This document shows, one piece after another, positions 34,711 through 47,249 of a stretch of 64,000 nucleotides of DNA. How positions within the stretch are numbered: position 1 is the stretch's first letter; every line of letters begins with the position of its first letter. The translations under genes were made by a program, and so were the position numbers. The DNA is from Neckera pumila. Lineage: Eukaryota; Streptophyta; Bryopsida; Hypnales; Neckeraceae. The notes below the pieces were generated by a model. That model saw nothing but the letters and a program-made list of their open reading frames with translations. It was not told where the DNA came from and did not search any database. The stretch is taken from NCBI GenBank assembly GCA_963969595.1, contig OZ018408.1, forward strand, positions 35,650,108 through 35,714,107. The letters are read 5' to 3'.

Positions 34711-35635
34711 CCCCTAAAGGACCGAGGTGATTTTCTGACCAAAAAACATTCAAAATTGTCATTTCTATTGCAAAGAGAAAAGAGTTTAAAAAATTGTTTT
34801 TTTTTGCATATCCAACTGTAAGATCTTATACTTGACTAGTATATGAATATGTGGAAGAAATTTCAAAAACTTTGACCACATGGATTGCAAGATATATGCA
34901 TTTAAAGTGAATAAAACAAGTTTTTTTCCACCTTGCTTGACCAGATTTTTTGGCTTTGAATCTTTTTAGTTCAAATTTTTTGCACTACTGATTTCGATTT
35001 TCTACTTATTTATGTTAAGTAGTTGAGTTGAGAATCTATCAAAAAAATTTAGGTAAAAAAGCACTTAATTTTCACTCATTAAAAAATTGTTAAGTAGAGG
35101 TGGGTTTAAGATTGAAGAAAAAACTAAATTGTTAATAGCTTTTAGATGGAATTGAATCACAATAATCCCAATGGTGAGATTGTTCTAGCAAGAAAATCTA
35201 ACCCTTTCTAACAATTTTTTTTGAAAAATTCTCAAAATTGCATTCAAAAATGAATTCTACAACTTATTTTTTCAAGAAGATGCTTAGATTGCCCGAAAAA
35301 CTAAGATTGTCCATAATTTTCTCATTATTAGTCCAAATTGAATGAAACAAAGCTTCACATGTAGACAAAAATATAATCTTTGAGTCAAAAATTTGAAAAA
35401 AAATTATTTTGACTTTTTGTGATTTTTTTTGTGTTGCCCGCAAAATTCCAATTTTACTTATTGTGCCATAACTTTTGCTCCCGGGCATCAATTAAAATAA
35501 AAATTATATATTCACAAAGATCTCGAAAAAATACACAACCTCAAAAAATCCCAAAAAACATTACTAAAAATTGAGATCGTAGGAACCTGCCCGAACCCAA
35601 ATTGTCCCCCGAGGGGACAACCGGTCCTTTAGGGG
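34711..35635. mobile_element. TTAA-flanked piggyBac-like element, copy 6
   Basis: A perfect 14-bp terminal inverted repeat, CCCCTAAAGGACCG, with TTAA on both sides. 925 bp. A second short inverted repeat, TTGTCCCCCGAGGGGACAA, sits just inside the right end. No intact ORF. Confidence 0.9.
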
Positions 35636-36054
35636 TTAAATGGGAGCAAAGGTACCATTGGACAATTGTTGAGCTGGCTCCAACTGCTTTTCCAGCTCCT
35701 CCAGACAAAACAATTGTGCAACATTGGGATAACATATGGTTCATCATTTCAATTGGGTCTACCTTACCTTCTGATGCTCTTGCAAAACTAAGGATTTCAA
35801 GCATGTGCACGGCCCTCAAATAATGCAAGTGTGTTTTTGGTGGAATTTATGTGGGTTCCAAGAAATTTGAACCCTACCCCCCTTATGAACCCAATAATCA
35901 TTTCTGGTTGTTGCCCTTTTTTTAGCTGCCCGTTCTCAAATTTTGAAATTTATTTATTAAAAAATTTATGTATTATGATTAGTTTGCATTATGAATCCAA
36001 TGGCGGTAGTTTCATCAAATTCCGAGTTAAACTCCGCCTTATGGAAATTTTTAA

Positions 36055-36961
36055 CCTCTAAAGGACCAAGGTCTTTTTTTTGCCGAAAAAACACTCAAAA
36101 TTGTCATTTCTATAGCAAAGAATAAAAAACTTTGAAAATTGTTTTTTTTGCACATATAACTATAGGATCTTAAACGTAATTGGTATGAAAATGTGCGGAA
36201 AAACTTCAAGAATTTTTGACTTCACAGATTGCAAGATATCTACGTTGAAAGTGGAAAAAACAATTTTTCATCACATTGCGAGACTAGATTATTTGACTTT
36301 GAACCTTCTTAACTTTAATTTTTTGCACTACAAAGTTTTGAGCTTTAAATTGTTATGGTGGAGAATTGGGTTGAGAGTCTAGGAAAAAAAAATTCAAAAA
36401 AACTTAATTAATTCATAGTTCAGTAAATTGTTAAGTAGAAGTAGGTATAAGATAGAAGGAAATCTAAATTATTAATATCTCTAAAATGGAAATAAAATGC
36501 ATGAATCCAAATGGTGAGATTGTTCTACCAAACAAACTAAACCATGTGGAATTTATTTATTTTGAAAAATTATAAAAACAACATTTACAAATGAATTCTG
36601 CAAGTTATTTTTTCAAGAAGATGCTCTAATTGCCCGAAGAACAAGATTGTCCATAACTTTCTCATAACAAATCCAAACGGAATGAATCAAAGCTTTCCAG
36701 GTAGACAAAAACTTAATCTATAAGTGGAAAAAAATAATATTTTTTTTGCTGCCCCCTCTGCTCCTACCTTCTAAGTTCCGAGCTGTTTGGGGCATAACTT
36801 TTGTTCTCGAGCACCAATTGAAAAAAAAATTACATTCCCATGAAGCTAATCAATTTTTCTATCTTTACAAAAAGTTTCAAAAATCAGGACAAAATTTTAG
36901 CCTGTAGGTACCTGCCCAAAAATCCCATTTGGCCCTCAAAGGGACAATGGTCATTTAGGGA
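36055..36961. mobile_element. TTAA-flanked piggyBac-like element, copy 7
   Basis: Ends CCTCTAAAGGACCAAGG and GTCATTTAGGGA, with TTAA on both sides. 907 bp, colinear with copies 4 and 6. Confidence 0.85.
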
Positions 36962-36965
36962 TTAA

Positions 36966-37310
36966 AAGTTGAGTGGTAAAATGCAGTTTACGGTTCATTT
37001 GTTGGGGTTTATTTTGGGCATAGACTGAAAAGTCAGCCAACTAATGTAATTGTTGCCCAACTCAAAAAGCGCAAATCCACCTCCAAAAAAAATCATCCAA
37101 TCAATGACAATTGTTGCCTAATTCAAAAAGGGCATATCCACCATAAAAAAAGTTTGTCAGTCAATGCAATTGTTGCCCAAATGAAATAGGGATGTTCCCC
37201 CTAAAAAAAAGTAGATCCAAGGCGCTCAAAGAAAAGGCAAGTGTGCCTATTCTTTTTTTGTTTTTTGTTTTTTGTTTTTTTGTTTTTGTTTTGTTTTTTG
37301 TTCTTGTTTT
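36966..37310. other. degenerate repeats and (TTTTTTG)n low-complexity tract
   Basis: The phrase CAATTGTTGCCCAA-T-AAA recurs about three times (37045-37185), followed by an irregular TTTTTTG tract (37250-37310). Confidence 0.6.
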
Positions 37311-37329
37311 GAAAACAAATGAAACATAA

Positions 37330-37410
37330 TTTAATTGTTAGTAAATAAAATAAAATACAAGTCTGCCGGCCTAAAGTGACCTAGCAGGAGGCAAACAACA
37401 CAATACAGAT
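37330..37410 (-). mobile_element. retroelement 3' end remnant
   Basis: The minus strand reads GCTAGGTCACTTTAGGCCGG followed by TTGTATTTTATTTTATTTAC, the same terminal arrangement as at 18700. Confidence 0.45.
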
Positions 37411-37860
37411 ATTCTTGTTTTTTTACAAAGACTACTTTCATTTCAGTGACTACCATACATTGAAAAATGCTATGAATGTTGTAAAATTTTAGATGAACAT
37501 TTTTAACTTTCTTGTCTTTAAAGTCAACAATGCTAGTATGTAAGCCCAAGAATGCGAGCTTGTGAGCATTGAGCCTATAATATAGATATCACACACTATA
37601 GAAGGTGTATGTATCATAAACATTTATAATATGGGTATTTGTAACATATATACCCTATAATCATAGATCTATAGTATATACAACAATAACATAGTTGTGC
37701 AATACTTTAGGCTCATGGGCTCACTCCTATGTTCAAATAATAGCAACCCTCTCTTTAAAGGGAGCACAAAAAGGTCCTCATTTCAAAATATTCTCACTAG
37801 AATATGCTCCTTCTAAGTGCGCTCCCCTATTTTCCACTGATCCAAATAAAACTTCAAACT

Positions 37861-38105
37861 TAAATACCTTATATACCTTAAATTAGGTTGTTTGTTTGTT
37901 TGATACATTGAAATCTAAAAAACAATGAGACCTTGGTATCGTTGGAAAGCTCTCTACAAGGAGGTGTGCATAGACTTTATTTTGTGGTGTTTGGACCTGC
38001 AGCATAAAAGTTATGGATTTTTGAATTATTTTTGAATTAAAAATGAAATGAAATTACCTTTGATTTAAAAAAAAATCCATACTTTTATATCGCATGTCCA
38101 AACGT
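37861..38105. mobile_element. diverged foldback-element arm
   Basis: Colinear with the right arm of the 3993-5022 foldback: TATACCTTAAATTAGG, a short TTTG tract, CTTGGTATCGTTGGAAAGC, TTGTGGTGTTTGGA and GTTATGGATTTTTGAATT. It is AT-shifted by mutation. It is followed by inverted left-arm-like sequence (TCCAAACGTCACGAAAC at 38097). Confidence 0.7.
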
Positions 38106-38440
38106 CACGAAACAAAGTCCTAACACTCCTTTGTGCATAAAGCTTTCTATATCTATGAAGAATGCAACTTCTCACACCGCAACAAAGCCCTAGCACTCCT
38201 TTGTGCATAAAAGCTTTTTATTTGTATCAAGAACACAACCTCTCACACCGCAACAAAGCCCTAGTACTCCTTTTTGCATAATTAAAAGCTTTCTATTCGT
38301 ATCAAGAACGCAATTTCTCACACCATAATAAAGCCCTTGCACTCCTTTGTGCATAAAGCTTTCTTACACCAACAATAAAAGATTCCACTCCTTTGTGCAT
38401 AAGATATCTTTCTTACACCGAGAATAAAAGATTCAAGTGT
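38097..38440. repeat. 70- to 76-bp tandem array derived from the foldback arm
   Basis: Four units contain CACTCCTTTGTGCATAAAGC, TATCAAGAACGCAA and CTCACACC-CAACAAAGCCC (starting near 38110, 38178, 38251 and 38325); two shortened units follow. The first unit matches the left arm of the foldback at 4190-4260. Confidence 0.85.
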
Positions 38441-38499
38441 GCAATTGATGCTTGTGTCATCTCACATACAAGAATTTGTATTCAATTCAAAACCAACTA

Positions 38500-38820
38500 A
38501 AGTAACAGGCTTTGAAATCGCACAAGCTCTAAAATCGCCCACTCTACTCAAATGTACATTGCTTGTACATGTTGATTTTTCATAGCCTTCAGCAATGTAC
38601 AAACAATGTACATTTTAGGGGGTGGGCAATTTTAGAGCCCTATGCCACTTCAACTTCAAAATTTTATAACTAATTCCAAAAAGCTCCAAAAATATGAAAC
38701 GACTTGGATTAGATGCCAACTTCTCTTGTCTTTCAAAGAAAATTTACTGAAAAATATTTCAAGAAGCTTTGCCTCTCCAAAATTCACTTTCAGCTCTTAA
38801 ATGGATCGGAAGGTGATGAA
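38500..38820. mobile_element. diverged family A MITE
   Basis: Shares AAAAATATGAAACGACTTGG, TTAGATGCCAA and the AATGTACATT palindromic region with 5031-5321 and 49127-49421. Termini are eroded. Confidence 0.65.
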
Positions 38821-41260
38821 AAAATGTATAGAATCATTTGGATGTCATATTAGACGATTTTTGAGGCCATGAGAGAGGGTTGCTCCCTTGTTGGGAACCA
38901 ACACACTGCTGTCAGAAAAATAATAAAATTATATGAAATGAAATTAAAGAAAATCTAATAAAAAACATTTGTTGATTTTTTTTTAAAATTAATTATATAA
39001 TAATATTTAGCGCAGCCCTCCAAGGCCAGACATTCAAATCTATATGAAGTCTTTGAGATTATAAGGGAAAGAAACAAATTCTCAGAAATGCAAAGCGCAA
39101 AACACTGCAACTATGCCCATCAAGAAAACATTGTGCGCAAGGCTCTACATCTTCATCCATTGTAGACACATATTGTTGATCCAAAAGGTTAGGAATATGT
39201 CCTAGGAGAGTGGTTATTGTAGAGTCACAGATATTGGTCCTAAGGCCCCGCTTTTGTAAAAGCCATAACAATATTATGATTGCTCAAAAAAGATGAAAAC
39301 AAAGAACATATATACAATGTAGCTAGTTCACAATGATAATAGTTAACAAGTAATTTACAAATGAAAGAGGGCCACTAGCATGCTGCTAAATGCTTGTATC
39401 ATCTCAATTGCAATTGCCTACACTCAAAGCATTGGTGTAGTGTGGGAAACATTTAGTTGCATGTTGTGCCACATTGTTATCAATTGAAGATCCATATAGA
39501 CTATATTTTGGGCTTTAGCCGGAGGACTATTGTTTTATAGGAGAGTGGTATATATCATAGCATCTTAGATTCAAGCCAAAAATTGACCGTCCAAAACTAT
39601 ATATGACCATCCAACTAAAAAACAGTTAATAGACAAAAACATGGTATAGGGTGCACTACATTTTCATCAATTAAAAATCCATATTGTTGGTCATTTGAAA
39701 TTTAGCATGGGAAATGATAGAGTGTTTTGGAAGATTTGTTATCATGGCATTCTTATTCAAATCTCAGGGCCCTAATCTAATAAAAGGTGACAAAAAAGCA
39801 TGATCATTCAACAAAAATGTGGTTCACTTGAAGAATGCATTTACAATTTAGCCACTTTCCAATGATATCAAATTAAGTATTTTATGGATGAAACAGGGCT
39901 ACAAGTGTTTTAATTTGGAAATACAAATTCATACAAGCTCCAAATCTGAAAACTCACATTAGTGCCACATCTCTTAGCGATTCTAAAACAATTTTTTCCA
40001 CCTAATAATGACATTGGCAAGCCAATAGAAATAGCCAAATCCTTCAATGTAGTTGGATTCACCAAATTAGTTTTTATTAAACACTAGAAAAACTTAGACA
40101 AAAAGAAGACTTTTCCAACAATTGAAATTTTTTGACAACAAGGCAATCTACTTCCCCTTATGTGTATGGCCTTTGTTTTGATTGTCGATATTGGTGAAGG
40201 CATTACCAACTTCAAGGATCCTTTGAATATTCAGTGACTTTCCCAAAACATGAAGAATACCCTTATACCAAATAGTCTCATTTGAGGGAGTCATAGTTAG
40301 CTACAAACATATAAACAATGATTCTCCAAATTAGTTGAAATGTTACATGCCTGGAAAGCTGAGTAACAAAACTTCAATGAATTTGTAGAATGAACCTTAG
40401 AAGGCCAATCGCATCCAACTTTTCCTCATGTTAGGAGAGCAAGACGGGGAAGGCCTTTACAATCATGACTCTCTATTAGAATGATTGTCCTACACTATGT
40501 CAACATTCAACAAACTAACAAATAAGATACTTAAGATTTCTTATTGTGTACTCATATTATAGGTTCTAAAATATAAAGTTTCATCATCAACTTGTGTATT
40601 AGGAGGGCAACCTAATGAGAGTATTCAAATTTGTAGGTACAAGGGCCAATTAGGTGAAGGGGTGAGGGATGCAAGCTAAACTAACATTCTTTTTGAGTGA
40701 CATCCTCAGAGCATCCTCAATGCATGGCTGGAAACAAGGACAATACCAGAATTTTCAAGTGGAGAGGTGTGGATCTCATTCAGTTTTGGTGATTCAATCC
40801 AAACCTCAAATAGATTCTTCCACATTATAAAAAATAAGGAGGAAAAAAGATTCTACATTAAAAAAAAGATTTTTTAAGCAAAAGAGGAAAGGTCCAATTT
40901 TTTGGCATACATAACATTGCTCGAAAAGGTATGACAGTTATGAATTTTCCTATTGTGAGTCCGGTAGTAGGCTCTTTAGAGCATGGCCACCAAGGCATGC
41001 TATAGGCGGCCTCAATGACTCCGGGCAAGCCTTTGCAGCCTTTTGCTCCCATGGTCATTCTTGCAAAGGCAATGTCCAGAGCGGACACTTACAAAATGCA
41101 CCTACCCTAACAACAATAGCGGGCCCCTTTAGTGACTCAAGACCAAAGATTGTGGAGAATCTTTGCCTGAGTATGGCTTTACACAATTATTTTGGGAATA
41201 GGCAATGAAAAGCAGCACCTCGTGTAGAAACACTACTAGCTAACATGTGATTGCCAAATA
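38821..41260. other. AT-rich intergenic DNA
   Basis: No supported gene. A minus frame at 40858-41088 (76 aa, with ARMTMGAKGCKGLPGVIEAA) is less AT-rich than its surroundings and may be a decayed coding fragment; I recognise no family. Confidence 0.35.
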
Positions 41261-41895
41261 AGCATCGAGGTGGGGTCACAATTTTGCAAGTGGAAGCCTC
41301 TAGTCGTCATGGTGCAAGGGCCCACTCAATTTGCTTTGATGCATCACATTGAGTGGGCCTCAATGGCCCTGCTCTCATATTTTGCTAACTTGTTGGGTTC
41401 AGGAAGGAGAATGGCAAGGCCGGGAATGAATAAAGAAAGACGAACACCACTTGCATCGGAAAAGTCTTTTTTTTGGAGCCACCCCATCGTTACGGCATTG
41501 GCCTCATGATTTTCCCGATTGGACCAAGGATCAACATTGTTTTTTTTTGTAGCCCAGTGCAGGCACCAATGGATGCGAATCCATTGTCAACAAAATTGTA
41601 ATGGTGGTGTACAGTACATTCAAATTCTCAAATGGATTCATTTGTGTCAAAAAAACAAACAAACTTTGACCTCTCCAATCGGAGTCCATTTGGCTCAAGT
41701 TTGACGTAGTCTGGGTTCACTCTCCTATTCTTGTCACTCATGTTGGCAATCAGATTAGTTGGTGCAAGGAGGGCCCTCTTCCTTGTCTTTTTGCTTAGGG
41801 TTTTTTTCCTGCTCTTTCTGCTCTTTCTCTCTTCATTGTCCAGCCTTTTAGCTTGGCCGTTTTGTACTCACATTTGTTAAAAAAAAATAAAAAAA
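41261..41895 (+). mobile_element. probable retroelement remnant with A-rich tail
   Basis: A less AT-rich tract ending in CTTGGCCGTTTTGTACTCAC and an A tract with AAAAAATAAA (41880-41900), like the other retroelement 3' ends. A plus frame at 41270-41509 (79 aa) has no recognisable domain. Confidence 0.4.
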
Positions 41896-41899
41896 ATAA

Positions 41900-42698
41900 A
41901 AATTCTCAAATTCACTTCCTTCCAGTAATAAGTTGGAGGAAGGCAAGAAAGTCTAGGATTCCAGATGAAGCAACTGCGTGCTCCTGTATCCTAGATTCAT
42001 AGTACCATCGAGGTTCCAGAAGCCCCAACAAAAGGGAAACCAGGTGCACTCCTCCTCCTCATAATGACTTCAAAATCCAATATACTTGAAAGACAAAAAG
42101 AAAATCAGAAGCCAGATCCAGCCTGCCTCGTCAGAAAACACGAGAAGCAGCCCATGAAGCAACGCACTGGGCCCCAACTCCCAGATCGACGGTCCGAAAT
42201 CCACAGCAGCTCCAGATCCCCAGGAAACCCAAAGTGTTCTAGAACCATACTTATCCAGCGCTCAACAGTAACGTCGTCTGTCCGTTCAGAGTTCCTGAAT
42301 CCAGAATCCACTGCATGTACCCACGCTAATTCAGAATTAATAACTAATAGTATTACCTTCTTCTTAATCCCTGGAAGCGTCTGTAGTCTGTAGAGTCTGT
42401 ACCTGCCGAGTGCCAATGCCTGTTGTGCAGATCCACCGGCACGCCTATTCCATATCCTGCAGACAGCTGAGTCATCCTGCCATTGGGTGCTTTAACTGCT
42501 TTTTATTTATTAAAAACCCATACTTCTATTCTCCTTCCGTCCGATCCCACTCAGCCCGAGCTTTGTTGAAATTTTCGTCCCTTGTCATAATTCCAAATCG
42601 TACCAAGTACGAGTACACCACAATAATAATAATAAACACTCACAGAGGCACTCACTCACTCTCACTGGGAACTGGGAACCCAACCCAACCAAGTGGAA
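41900..42698. other. GC-enriched tract with overlapping frames, status unresolved
   Basis: At 42064-42420, ORFs lie on both strands (plus 109 aa; minus 103 aa with VTVERWISMVLEHFGFPGDL). An AATAATAAT run and CACTCACTCACTCTCACT follow near 42620-42660, a texture often seen in plant 5' UTRs. I cannot tell whether it is a decayed exon, a promoter or transposon DNA. Confidence 0.3.
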
Positions 42699-42700
42699 TA

Positions 42701-42990
42701 AGGTAACTGCACCTTAAATCGCACAGTTAAGCAATTCAGCATGGTTTTCACTGTTATATTGAAAAATAAATTGTGGGGTCCCATTGGTAGTCAAAACAGG
42801 ATTCTAGATTCTCTTAGAATGCATTTTTTGGACACCATGTGAATAGACTACGAATTTTCAAAGTGCTGAAAATAGGTGCACCTAAAAGCGATCATAGAGT
42901 CATATGAAAAGTGGGAGTAGATTTTAGGCAAGAATATCCGCTGTGCGCTTTTAAGGATTGTGCGATTTTAGGTGGAGTGGAGTTGCAACA
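42701..42990. mobile_element. MITE with AAATCGCACA ends, copy 1
   Basis: The left end AGGTAACTGCACCTTAAATC is preceded by TA. The right side contains TTGTGCGATTTTAGGTGGAG, its approximate inverse. The interior matches 54640-54860 in inverted orientation (shared GTCCAAAAAATG). The right boundary is approximate. Confidence 0.6.
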
Positions 42991-43709
42991 AGTTGATGAA
43001 GGCTTCTGAACTTAACTTATTATTAGGTATCATGGGAAAGAAGGAAAAGTGGGTTGGCAATCGAACTTATTCCACCAACTAACTTAGATCGATTCTCTGT
43101 TTTCCGTCTTCTGAAAAAGAACTGACCGACTGCCTGACAATGATCGAAAATTCGTTTTCATTTGTTGAAGGTCTAACTAAGAAAAAGGTCTGACTGATGC
43201 CCGACGGATGTGTTCGGGGAGGGACGGAGAGAGATGCTTTCATTGTTGGCAATTGGCACTGCTGGGAAGTAAGTTACGTATCAATAATACAATCTGACCA
43301 AGGCTCAAAGTGCACCGAAGAGTGCTTTACAATACACATAAACTTAAGCAATGAGGTGAGAGATCGACCTAAGAAAAAGCCGGATGGAGGGGGGAGAGAG
43401 AGAGAGAGGTGCACTAACTTAGGAGTGGTTCTAAAAGGGAGTGAGATGTCCGTTTCAATGTTTGTGTCAAATTAAAAATAAATAAAAACAGGAGGGAGAT
43501 GATGCTCTACACTTGCCGAAAGGGTGTTGTTTTTTGAACTGGGTAGGATCCGAAAGAAAGTATATGTAATTTCTTCATTGTTTTTCAAAACTCTCACAAC
43601 ACATGCGCAGGAAGACAAAAGAAACTTCCAATCTAACGTAGGTCTTGATTGTAGTCAACATCCCATCATAATATATGAACAGGCATAACTTGATCATCAA
43701 GGGTGCAAG
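42991..43709. other. intergenic DNA
   Basis: Includes a plus frame at 43197-43475 (92 aa) with no recognised domain and a GAGAGAGAGAGAG run near 43395. Confidence 0.35.
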
Positions 43710-44009
43710 CCCATTAGGAAAAATTTCAACCTTCCAGAAGGCCGCTAAGGAATTGATTTACGGGACCCCTTTGGTGCAATTTCAGAATGAATAACAAAAA
43801 TATTTTTTCTTAAAAAAGTATTTTTTTTTGAAAAAAATATTAAAAAAATATTAAAAAATATAAATATGATGTGGTACTAGTAGTGCCACATCAGCATCCA
43901 AATTTTAAATATTAAAAAATAATTTTTTATTTAGGTTTTTTTTCCATAATTGCACCGGGCGGGTACCAAACTCGCGGCCTTCTAGAGGGCTGAAATTTTT
44001 CCTTATGGG
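43710..44009. mobile_element. MITE family F with 36-bp inverted termini
   Basis: Left CCCATTAGGAAAAATTTCAA and (reverse complement of right) CCCATAAGGAAAAATTTCAG continue to AGAAGGCCGC in both arms. 300 bp. The interior has GATGTGGTACTAGTAGTGCCACATC, an inverted repeat resembling the degraded centre of family E, so the two families may be related. Confidence 0.8.
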
Positions 44010-45183
44010 AAATGGTAGCCTTGTGGGCTTTTTTTGGTGGGGTGTCTTGATGGGTGAAAAAATCAGAAATTACGTAGACTTTCTTTCGGGTATGGCATTG
44101 TATAATAGGAGAAAGTAAGAAGCTTTTTAAAGTTAGTAGTGCTTAGAGTTGTGTAGTCAGAGATTTTGAATTTTTTTCCATGTATTGTAAATATTTGGTT
44201 TATGTTCTCACCGTTTGGATTTCAAAAATACAAATGCACAAGAAATCATTAGAAAGTGTCCAGTATCTAGTTGGATTACTTGACCTCCTTGTATTGTACA
44301 ATAGTTAGGATAAGGTTGATTCTTTATTTGCTTGTGGATTTTTGCATGAGTGTATCTAACAAGATAAACTTTTGAATGGTAAAAATCTTTATTTTTGTGA
44401 AGAAGAAAAAGTTTTAATCCAAGAGGGCTTCAAGAGTTTGTTGTCTCTGTTCGATAGGACATGAATTTTGTTTCCAAACCTCAAATGTCATAATCTTGCA
44501 ATCTACATGGACAAATGGCTTGAAATTTTTTCGACAAATTGTCAAAATGATCAACTACACTTCTATATGGTTAGAATTCCAAAGATAATAATTTAAATTT
44601 TGGTCAATGCACCCACAATTGGTAGTTTCTAACAATTTTTCTTAAAAAACACCCTCTGTTCTTTAAAGGTGAAAATTTTCTAGGGTCTTGTGCAATAAAA
44701 GTAGCTAGAAAGTGTAAAGCACCGTAACTGTTTGCAATATGTACATGTATACTCATTATATGAGATTTCATGGTGATTCATTTAGATGCTTATCTCAATT
44801 AGGTAATTATGCATTACATAATAAGCAATCAGCTTTCGCGATTTTTTTTTTTTTTAATAATTTTTTTAAGATTATTTTTTTTTGTTTTTTTTGGAATTGT
44901 CATATTCAATTTTTCATCTTCAATATTCATGAAGTTAGATGAGGAATCCATAATGCTCAATTTTGCAAGAAATTCCGTGCAATCGGGCATTACGCTGCAA
45001 AAGACTCCTAGAAAATGAACAGCGCACGAGACATCACATTTCCTGGGAGTGGTTTACGACCAACTAACTTTAAATTAAGCTGAGCCACAGGTTTTTCCTA
45101 GCATTACATTCAAGTCCCTAGGACAACTGGAGAGGATTAGGATACATCTACGGAGTATTGTTTTATGTAGCAAATTCCCTATA
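44010..45183. other. AT-rich intergenic DNA
   Basis: Contains poly-T tracts near 44844-44890. No supported gene. Confidence 0.4.
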
Positions 45184-45431
45184 CAAAATAGTGAAATTGG
45201 ATTGCCTTAACAATTAGGTTGCCTTTACTGAGATAAGTAAGCTCATGAGCCATTGCTTGTCTACATGGAGGCACATGCAATTCTCGAAACTTGTGCCATG
45301 AACAGTGCACCAACCCATACTATACACATAGTTCCTTCATTACTGCATTCTTTTGTAATGACTATACATATTTATATAGTGTTGAATGTCAAGAAATTAG
45401 TATGGGGCAACCTAGTTTCACTATTTTGTGT
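45184..45431. mobile_element. TA-flanked MITE, family C copy 2 (inverted)
   Basis: Ends CAAAATAGTGAAATTGG and CTAGTTTCACTATTTTGTG; shared interior (TGAGCCATTGCTTGTC, ATGGAGGCACATGCA) with 49872-50130. It provides an empty site for the TTAA insertion at 26974. Confidence 0.8.
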
Positions 45432-45704
45432 TAAATAAATATCAAAGCAAGATTGAAAACTTGAAACTGACAGTTGCAAGTTATTCAAGTCAAGCAAGTA
45501 TCTAATGTCAGATGAAAATCTGCACTTGTAAGTAAGCTTGGCACTGCCATTCACGTCTCAACTTTAACTTCCATCTTGGCAAACAACAACATCGTTAACG
45601 TACCCAGAATGATGACTTGTAACTTAGTGTAAGCAGAAGTAAGCAGAATTATTTCAGATTATAGCATATTTATGTATGCAAACCAGCTTGGTGAGGACAC
45701 GCAC

Positions 45705-46905
45705 CTGATTTGTAAAACGAAGCTGCCATTGAAGAAGAGCCAAGACTTCCTTGAAAGAACCAGCTCCAAACTTGAATTCCATCACGACTGCAGTTCCCAT
45801 ATCAGAAGATTGATCGAATGCTGATAAGGAGACGGTACAAGCTTCAGAATTCGTTTACAAGACCGTCTGATGCTTCCTCTAACTACGTAATCTTGGGAAA
45901 ATTTGATTGAAATTTGCAGGTTTGTACTGTCAACTTGCACCTCGTGGGTTCAGGATTCAATGGTTTGTTGCGAACCTACATCATTCAGGGTTTAGGGTCG
46001 AAACTCATTGAGGATCTGAGAAGTGAACCGTTAAGTATTTGAAAATTGGGCAAGCTATATGTGCGTTGCACTTGCTTGGATGTTGTTTCTTAAGCAAGGT
46101 TGTATTACCCCAAACTGATTCGGCTCTGAAGGGTAGATATTCACCTTCGGAAGACACAAGGAAGCGTTATCAAATTAAAAACCATCGTCCAGAAACGTCC
46201 ATGGCAGCCCTGATATTCAGAATATGGCAGCCCTGATGTTAGGGCTAGTCCTGCAGGAATATGTGAAACTGAAACCAGTTGACCAAAAGTATGAAATCCT
46301 AAAGTAAACGACAATGCCTTTCCTGCAATTGAAGCACAAAAAAACGATTGCAAGGATCTAACTGACATTTCCATTGCCGAAGAAGAAGGAAATTTGGAGC
46401 GATTTGTTACGCACTTGGTGAATGTTCAGTCCAAGAAATGAAGCATACTACTTTAGATTCAGAGTGCCATCACTATGATTAAGAAGATCATTTGACACAC
46501 ATTGCAGACGCCTTCGAAGCATAACAGTGATTGTGAACCGTTTTCTACGTTTGCCTTTCATTCACTAATCTTGTCTGAAATTCCAAATGGAGAGGATATA
46601 AAATGTCCGAATCCTAACGGAGAGGATACAAAATGACTGAGTTTTCAGAAAATAACAATTCCAGGGTTATTAGGGAATCCCCAATGAAGTCAATCATTTA
46701 AGTTAACGTTCAATACATCAATGTATTGATCATAAAATGCAAACTTCTTCATAATTGAGCAGTTAATATCAAATTCCTAGCACGTTCTTGCTTGGCCAGA
46801 GTTGAACTTTTTAAACTTTAGCAATCTTGCAGATCTTCTACAGTAGATGCTCTTGAGTCTCGAGGCACTGAAGGTCTTTAAAGAAACAATAGCCTGCACC
46901 GCCAT
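45705..46905 (-). CDS. candidate multi-exon gene or remnant, identity unknown
   Basis: Three minus-strand segments look coding. At 46905-46777 a 42-residue frame starts in the plant-like context ATGGCG and reads MAVQAIVSLKTFSASRLKSI, basic and hydroxylated like an organelle transit peptide. At 46374-46145 a frame reads MEMSVRSLQSFFCASIAGKA and ends at a good donor (GAAG/GTGAAT). At about 45830-45705 a frame contains VMEFKFGAGSFKEVLALLQW and ends at CAG/GTGCGT; an acceptor-like CTGCAG precedes it at 45788. A diverged relative of this last piece, also behind TTGCAG, occurs at about 47325 (VGVMEFEFGVKKLDFA). I recognise no family and cannot prove the segments join, so function is not assigned. 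Confidence 0.3.
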
Positions 46906-47249
46906 GAAAACTCAATCGATACAAGTTTGTATACTCTAAGATGCCTACTGATTTACATTGGAACATGAACTTCTACATCTTCACACCACAAGTTCCGCAA
47001 ATATAGAACATAAAACTGCCATTGTAAGAACACAACCCCACTCAAGGAGTTCAATTACAAAGAATCGTATAATTATTGACAAAAGTATTATGTGTCCAAT
47101 TAATATCATTTCAATGCAATCTTCAACAACAAACAATGCAAAACCTTCAATCCTTGCAAAGCATATGATATACAGTGGCATTTTGGTGCTCTTCAAGTTT
47201 GAAGTGATTTTTTTTGGCTCTTCCGCGACTGCTTTGTGGATGATACAGC

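Noticed and set aside
38821..41260. Minus frame 40858-41088 as a gene
   Set aside because: Short, no start context, no recognised domain; noted only as a possible relic.
42064..42416. Opposing ~105-codon ORFs as genes
   Set aside because: Open on both strands in a GC-enriched patch with no recognisable motif and no supporting splice structure.
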